From positions 1 through 41,683 of the forward strand of contig JASGCS010000003.1 of assembly GCA_030054035.1 (NCBI GenBank): 41,683 nt of DNA, read 5' to 3'. This DNA is from Candidatus Methylacidiphilales bacterium (lineage in GTDB: Bacteria; Pseudomonadota; Gammaproteobacteria; JASGCS01). Positions 15,001 to 24,000 of the stretch are shown here, piece by piece. Made by a program: the position numbers and the translations under genes. The first letter of the stretch is position 1; every line of letters begins with the position of its first letter. Under the pieces are notes generated by a model, which saw nothing but the letters and a program-made list of their open reading frames with translations, did no database searches and was not told where the DNA came from.

Positions 15001-18000
15001 TAGTAAAAATATTGAGATAACTCAAGTAGTTGGTAATATTTTTATAGATTCTATTTCAAATAATTTTACTTCCAACGCAACTGTTCTTCTTAGATCGTTA
15101 TATGGTTCAATTTTGTGTATTTCTATTTGTCCTTCATTTGCTTCTACAAACCTAACCCTAATTGCAAAAAACTCAATCGGCGCATCTAGTAATCCTTTTC
15201 AAATTTCAACATTCCCTACTACATTTAATGTGAATGTTTCAAATAATGTATTTTTAATTTCACATCTTATTAACTTACTAGCAATTCCTAAAACTAGCTA
15301 CTCATTTAGACAAATTGATAGTAATACAAATTCTATTTATACATCTGCTGGAGCGCTTACTCCAATAAGCACTTTGTCAAATAATTTATTATCTTTACAT
15401 TTTGGAAGTCGAGTTATACAGGTATCAACTGATTTAGATTATAGTTTTCAAAAAACTCGTATAAGCCTTATTACTGATTCAGAAGATGTAAATTCAATTA
15501 ATATTTCAAATACTCTGACTGCTTATGCCTTATCATTTTATTCATTAAATGGTGGAGTCACTTTCAATACTTCTGTACAAACTGATCTATACATAAGATC
15601 AGCGAAGGCAATTAATGGTTCAATTTTTGGTAGTTCAATAATTTCTATACTTACAAACGCTAACGTAACTTTAACTACCGATAATAATTTATTTATTTCA
15701 AGAATACAAACAATTGGTGTAAATAACTTTGTAAAAATAACAGCTACTGGAACTGGAAAAGTTGATAATCAAAATCAATATTCACTTTTACAAACTTCTG
15801 ATTTAACTATTACATCAAATAATTCAATTGGAACATTATTATCACCATTACAGATAGCGGTTTCTAAATTAACTATTTCAAATGCTTCAGCGGCTACTTC
15901 TACAGTAATTTATATAAATAATAATTTTAGCAATGATTTATTAATTAATACTATTACTTCAAATAGTAATGCTTCTAGCTTAGTGCATATATTTTCAAAT
16001 GGTTCTATTCTAATGTTTGATTCAAATTCTAATATTAATGTAAGCAATATAATTTTAAGAACCTCTAAATCCTTAGGAACTGTCAGTAACCCCATAGTAA
16101 TTAATTCTACTTTAAATTCAGCTTCATTTATTGCTGGTGAGATAGAAAATAGTGGAATTAATATTCTTTCCAACAATCTTCCTTCTATAATAGTTGCTCT
16201 ATCTAATAGTTATTTTATTTCTAGCTTGCGTTCTACTAATAATCTTCATTCTATTTCCATTACCTCTTCTGTTTCAAGTTTAACTTTAACCAATACAATC
16301 AATCAATCTAATTTAGGAATATCTTCTTCAAGTTTTGATACTCCTGTCCCAAGCAGTAAAAATGAACTAAGTAATGTACTTATTACTTTTATAGATAGAT
16401 CTCAAAGTGACAATTCATTGTCAATCACTGGTATGGTTAGTGTTAATGAAATAAAATTTAGCAATTACGAAACCATTCAGATTATGGATTATTATGATAC
16501 TAAATCTATTATTTTTGATACACCGACATTATTTAATTTGTCATTAACATCATCATTTGTAACACCAGTTAACAGTTTGGCAAATAATTTATCTTTTGAA
16601 TTTACAAACCCAAATATTAATTTTGAAAATACTCCTGAGATTCCATTAAGCGCAGTTCAAAATTTAACTATTACCATTTCAGGAGCTGGCATAGTTGATG
16701 TTGATCTTAATAATTTATTTATTAATATAATTAGTAAATATACAGTTTTATCAATCCTTACAATAGAGTCTAATGGTAATATTATTTCTAATAGTGCAAT
16801 TCCATTTAAACCTAATTATTTAACTTTCATTGTTAATGGTGAACTTGGTACTTTTAACAACCCTATATCAATTAATAATAGTAATTTATCTCGTTTATCT
16901 ATTACTACGCAAAAAAATGCTTATATCAATTTAAATCCAAATATCATCGTAGAAAGTGTTGTTAACTTTAATGCACCATCTAACTTTTCTTTGTTTGTAT
17001 TCAAACCCAACAATCCTCCTACTCAAATAGTAGCACCAAAGTTTAATGCATATATTATTTCTGATTCTACTTGTCCGGATAATATTTATACTAATGACTA
17101 TTGTATTAATTCATATGTAAGCTATAATTTATTTATCACTAATACGATTAGTTTTGCTTCAAATAACTTAGCTACAGTTTTTATTACCAAAACATTTTTA
17201 GAGAATTTAGCATTTGGAGAAATAATATTTCAAAATTTAAATACATTAAGTGTGCTTGGTTTCAATCAAGTTTCTAATGTTATACAAATAAATCCATCAG
17301 TTTCAAAACTATCTTTTATTGCAGATTCACAAAATGGAATTATAGATTTAATGAATGTTACTTTATACTCATCATCAGAATTAATTTTACATGCAAGTGA
17401 GATTTATTCTGATGCACAACTTATTACAAATTCTATTGAATTAATAGGTACTTCAAATGTTGGCTCTGTATTTAGGCCATTAAAATTGAGCTTGCCGAAT
17501 AGTTCAGTTATTTACGATAAATTTGTAATCAAATCAAATAATCTAGTTGCATTATCTAGTACTATTTCCTTATATGACTACTTACCACAAAACCTAACTG
17601 ATATAAATAATAAAATATTATTGTCTACAGACAATAATATTATTTCAACTAATGCCACCTTATATTTAGAATATCTTGGTGGTCATATTAATTCTAATAA
17701 TGGTATAAATCCTATAGCATTAAATACAGATAGCAATAATTTTAGATTTATTTTAGTTTCTACTAATGGTTCTATCCAGACTTTTGGTAGTATTATTGCA
17801 AGCTCTATCTCTTTATCTGCGCGCAATGGTTTAATAGGTAGTTTTAATTATCCAATATCTATATTCAATTCAAATAGCCCTAGTTTAGCTTCTATTGAAA
17901 TTACAACTAGTGTAAATTCAAATGCTTTCTTAAAAGCAACTTCAGGATTAACCGTAGCTAATTTTAGATCTAAATTAAGTGCCACTATAGGTACAACTGT

Positions 18001-21000
18001 AATCTTCAACAATAATTTAGAAAATACTTATCAACAACAATTCTATAATCCAAGTCAGATTGTTATTATTTCTTCAAATAGTACACTAATCAATAGCCCA
18101 TATGTTGCAAATGCAATATTAAATAATCAAGGTGTTCCGATAGATAACTCTATTTTATATATATTAAATACTGGATTTGTAAATATCTCTTCAAGTCAAA
18201 TAGAAATTAGAACAAATACTTTTTCATTTGCCAATGATTGTGTATGTGAAGTTTCTTTACCAAAAAATTCTAATGTGTTTTTATATAGTAATTCTTTTGG
18301 AACTTCTCCTTTAAATTTTAAAATATCCCGTGATAGTACATTTGAAATCACAAATACATCAATTAATAAAATTAATATTATTATTAATTATTCAGGTCTA
18401 GCTAATAGCTTGAATAAGATTCAATTATCTTTAAAAGGTAGTTATGGTTCTGTAACGACTCGCGCAACTAGCACTATTAACACAATTACTATTAGTGATT
18501 CATCGTCTATCTCATTACAAAACTTATTAATCGAATCTGATAGTACCTATATTCAATTAGGTAATATAAGTAATTTAGTAAGTGCAACAATACAAAATTA
18601 TAAGTTAACACCTATTTCTAATGTTTCTTCATTGCCTTCTACTATGCTATCTTTTATTGGCAATACATCTACTAATTCATTTACAATAAACACAAATACA
18701 GTTGGTCTTGGCAATAAACTTAATATAAGTAATGGCTACCTTAACATTTCTGCAAATGAGATATCTTTGCAACTAAGTAACACTGTAGTAAATCAAGTAT
18801 GCCCTAGTACCTGTACATTAAGATCAATATCAATCAATAATATTCTAGGCAACTTAGCACTACCATCAATTACTGCTACTAACATTACTATTGTTTCGGT
18901 TGGTTCTATAATTTCTGGAACTTTAAATTCAAATTTTATTACTTTAACTTCAATTAATTCCATAGGATCATCTGCCAATCCAATTGTATTATCTAAATTA
19001 AATAGTTCTGGTAAAAATTATAATTTTACAACTGGTGATTCAATTCATTTAATTGGTTCTATTGATTCATTAATACCTGATACTCTTACCTTTACTTCTG
19101 TTTCGATTGGGAATTTGTACCTATATTCAACTGTTGCTACAACTATCACCAATAGTTTGAATTATTCCAATGCTAATATCTTCATTAATAATGGTAACCA
19201 ATCATTTTCTTGCGCGTTAGTGGGAGCTTGTATTACTGCAAATTCTATTTCTATATCTGCAAATTCTATTACCGGTACTGATTCAAATCATTACAAATCT
19301 AATGGTCGTATTACATTTAATTGTAACGGTGCTGTGTTAACCTATTCCTTTTGTTTAACAGCATCAACTAATGTTTCGGTAACGTTAATTAATAATACAA
19401 TTAATGATGGACTAGCTCTTTCAATTGGTTCTGGAACAACAACGATTAATTCCACTAGATTAATTCCTCTCATTAAGTTTACTGATTTGGTAAATTCAAT
19501 TGTTAGATTTAACACTAATATTGAGTTACTATCTTCAATAACAATAAACGGAGTAGTTAGTTTTAATAATAGTTTATTTAATAATGGTTCAAATTCTATA
19601 ACAATTTCACCAGCAGCAAATTTAATACTTGGGGATAGCGGCTCTCTTTTAAATAAGTCTTATGGATCTGAGCAAAACCCATTAATTATCCAAAATAACA
19701 CTTCAATTCTTCCTGGATTAAGTTTTGGTTTCGCCACTGATATAGCAAATAATTTATATATATTGTTTATTGACAATCCTTTTAGTTCAACTTTAACTAA
19801 TTCAGTAAAATCCTCACTAAATACTTTAATAAGTAAGGCTTATTCAGTAGGACTAGGAACTCATAGTAATAATTTAGTTTTAGACTATTTACCTTCAAAT
19901 TTATCTACAAGAAGATCAATCGCATTATATGCGCAAGGTTCCATTACTCAAGGAACTACACCACAGGTACTTACAGCATCTACTATTCATCTATATTCAG
20001 GTTTTAAAACTACTTTGAGTCAATGTCCAATCAATCAGTCGACCTGTAATGATATTGGTGGTTCTAGCTCTTATATTAAATTAAGGCCTGGAAATAGTGC
20101 TTTAAACTTTGATAATATTTTAATTGTTACTCCTGCATATGCTCGTGCCTATATTGAGAAAGATTCACAATATTTATGGAATAATAAGATATATGGAGTA
20201 TATAACAATAATATTTCACTTAAAGAAGTAAACTTATCTTCTTCAACTATTACCGAAAATATATTTGGTAATAGTTTTAGCAATATTATAATTGTTGCAG
20301 ATGCTTTTGATTTAACAAATCAAATTGTATTATTTGATTTGTTTAATAACGGGTACGCATTAATTAATGCAAGTACAGATGTTTATATAACCAAAAACCA
20401 ATTAGAATCAGTTTCTTTTGGCACAATACATCTTAAGGCTTTTAATTCTATTGTTGGTAATTTAAATGGTGTCATTAATTTAAGTTCAGATGTGAACATT
20501 ATTTTAGAGGTCTCAAATTTAATTGATAATACTGGATTGGGAATTACTTTGAATAATACACGAATTACGACTTCTGGTACTGGTAGTATATCTTTATTAG
20601 CATTTACAGGCAGCATTACTTCAAATAGTTCAGTTCAGAGCAGTCTAACTACTGAAAATGGTCCAATTACTTTGGTAACTAATAATAATATTTGTGCAAT
20701 AAGTAATGTAAATAATTCATGCTTATCTACATTTAAATTAAACACCACAAATAATAATACCGAAGATTTAGCTTTTCTAACCGTTGCAGGGTATTTATAT
20801 AATGGTGTTTCAAATGAAATTTGTTTTACTCAAGTCAATGGTTTGAATTGTCGATTACCCAACACTGTTTTAATACATTCTGATAGTACCTTAATTCTTG
20901 GAAATGTATTTGCCAATGAGTATATTTCAATTAATGTAGATGGTTCACTTTATAGTAAACCAGATACTGTACTTGCAACTATATCTTCTACTTCATCTAT

Positions 21001-24000
21001 AGTAATCGATGCTTTAAATATTGGATATATATTTAGTAGGGAAAATGCGATACTAGATACCTCTAAGCGTCTATCTGTCCAAAACGCAGGAATAGTAACA
21101 ATAAATCGTTATACTGGTAGCCAATTTGTTTCTCCAAATAATTTGTACTCAATTGCTCTATCTGGTCAAATAGATTTAACAAAATTAAATATACAACTTA
21201 ATACTGTCACTCCTTTAAAGTACTATTTTTCACTTTATAGTGATACAGATCCAATAATAATTCCATCTTCAGGTATTTCACTCCCTAATTCAGGATTGAT
21301 TGGTCTCAATGATGTATCTAGTGCAATAGTTTTAGTTGCCCAAAATAGTTCAATAGAATGTGTGATTGTTATAGATCAATGCGGAGCATTAAATAGTGAT
21401 ACAATTGATTTGATTGCACCTAATGGCAGTATTGGAAATGCAAATTCCCCTATTCGTACATTATTAAATAAACCATTTGCAGGCACTTTATTTGTTGAAA
21501 TTAGAGATAGTATATATGTACAAGCAGTAGGTACTACGAATTTGATTAATGCTTTACATTTAAGTTCTGCAAACACTAACAATATTAATTTTACACAGGA
21601 TGTAGATCATATTGTTTATCTCGAAAATGATACTTCAGAAATTAATATTGGTTCAAATGGCTTAACATTTTCTAGCTTAGTTACATTAATATTAAAAACT
21701 AAAAATCAAATTTTAGAAAATCAAAGGCAAAGTATTTTAAGCAGTGGATTAATCACAGCTGGCGCTGTGCAGATTGTGAGCGCAAGAGATATTGGATCTC
21801 CAGATCAATTATTCCAAGTTTTAGCCTTAAACCCAACTGGAAGCCCAGTTCTAATTAATAATTCAAGAGGAAATTCATTTACTATTTCACGATGGTTTGA
21901 ATCTACATATTATGACGGTAATATCTATATTGATATATCTACTGATCCTGATTTATCGGTTCGTTACGGTGGTTTATATATCTCATTTTCAGATCAAGTA
22001 AGTGTATCTGGTTCTCATGAATTAGCTATTACAACTTCAGTGGGAGATCTTTTGCTTCCCCAATCAAGTTTTGGTTTAACTAATCAGAATAAAGTATTAT
22101 TACCAGGTGGAAATACTTTATACAATAATCAAAAAATTTCACTTTTACAACTTACATCAATTAATGGTAATGTTTATTCAATTTCTCCAATTACATTAGT
22201 TGCAAATGCTTTTAGAATATATGCTTATAATTCAATAGGAACTAGCCAAGTACCTCTTACTATTGAAGCCAACACTAATACCAATGTTGATTTTGTAAGT
22301 AATACACTTTCTTTTACTGCTGGCTCAGGAATATATTTAAGTAAAAATCATTCAATTTTAAGTTTACTTAATTTAGATGCCATTGGATCTCCAAATGCAA
22401 TTAATTGGATTAACCCATCGCTATGTCTTCCACAATGTGAATTATTATTACAAAATCTTAGCGCCAATGAAAATGTTTATATACCAAGTTCAGGTATTAA
22501 TTTACAGTTAGATGTTATCACTACACAAGATGCAAATATTAGTTTTACTTTACTTAGTAATGGTTCTATCATTACTAGAAGTTTAATAGATGATACTACT
22601 GGTAGTATTTATGTTGATTCTCTACATGTACAAGCCACTAAAGCTATTTCTGTCAAATTATCTTCTTTGAATCCATCAAGAATTCCTAATATTACTGTTT
22701 TTAGCACATCAAGTGAGCAATTTGGTAGTCTAGTTTGTGCATGTGATATTAATGTTGTTGGTACTAATTTCTATCAACAAATTGCTGATTATGTTTCAGA
22801 ATCAGGAATTGCAATTGCTACTAATAGCGAGATTTCACTCAATGCTATTAGTTTTTCAAATGTAAGTTCACCTTTGTATTTATATCAATCAAGGTATGGT
22901 AAGTTTAAGTTTAATAAAAGTTTTGTTATACCTGGTGACTTTTTTTATCGTTCAAATTCAGAATCAGGGATTACTACTGATGCTTTAACACTACTAACTG
23001 CTCGTTCATTTATTCTTTCTTCAAATGGCTCAATTGGTAGCCTTGCTATACCATTAGATTTATCAATTATTGGATTAAATAGTTCATTAAGTTCACTACC
23101 ATCAAAAGTTTTAATAATAGAATTGACCGGTAATAATAATTCTGTATACCTAAATGCAAGCACTTCTATTCTAAATATATTAGGTTCTGGTAAGTCAAAG
23201 TTTTATTATTCTGGCATTTCTACTACTGGTAATGATAATTTACTTTCTCTTAGATCAATAAGTAGCTCTATAACCATATCTAATTCGTTAGTATTTAGAG
23301 CTAATGACTTTATTATTGACAGTGCAAATAGTCGTGATTTAACAATTCAAATACGTGCTGAAAGTTCAACCTATGGTAGTGGCAATATTTTCTCTTCATC
23401 TAATGCTAGTATTGATATTACTAATTTAGGATCAAATATACTTCTTGATTTATACGCTTCACAATCAATAGGTGATTCAGTAAACGCATTATTAGTACAT
23501 TCAAGTAATGAAAATAGAGTACATTTCACATTCAATACCTCACTACACTTAGCACACAATTCTAATATCTTCTCACTTTTAACCATTAATGAAAACAATA
23601 TTATTAGTAATGTTTCTTTTATAAGCAATGTTACACATTTAATACGAATTATTCAGCTTAATGGCGATATCATTCTTCCAAGAGTTATAAATCTTTCTGC
23701 TGATAATTTAATAAATGGAAAAATTAATTTACATATTAAAGCTGAAAATAGATCAAATAGTTCAAATTGTGGTTTATCGTTATTGCAACTTTGTGGCTCT
23801 ATAATAACTACTACAACTTCATCAATAGTTGCAAATACTATCCGTCTAGAAGCTGATTCCAATATTGGTTCAATTTCTTCCCCAATTACTCTATTAGCAA
23901 CAGGAAACCTACCTTCTGATAATATTGAAAACAGAAGAATTTATATCTCTTCAAATGGTATTGACGCAGTAATAAGTATAGCTTCTGGTGATAATATAAT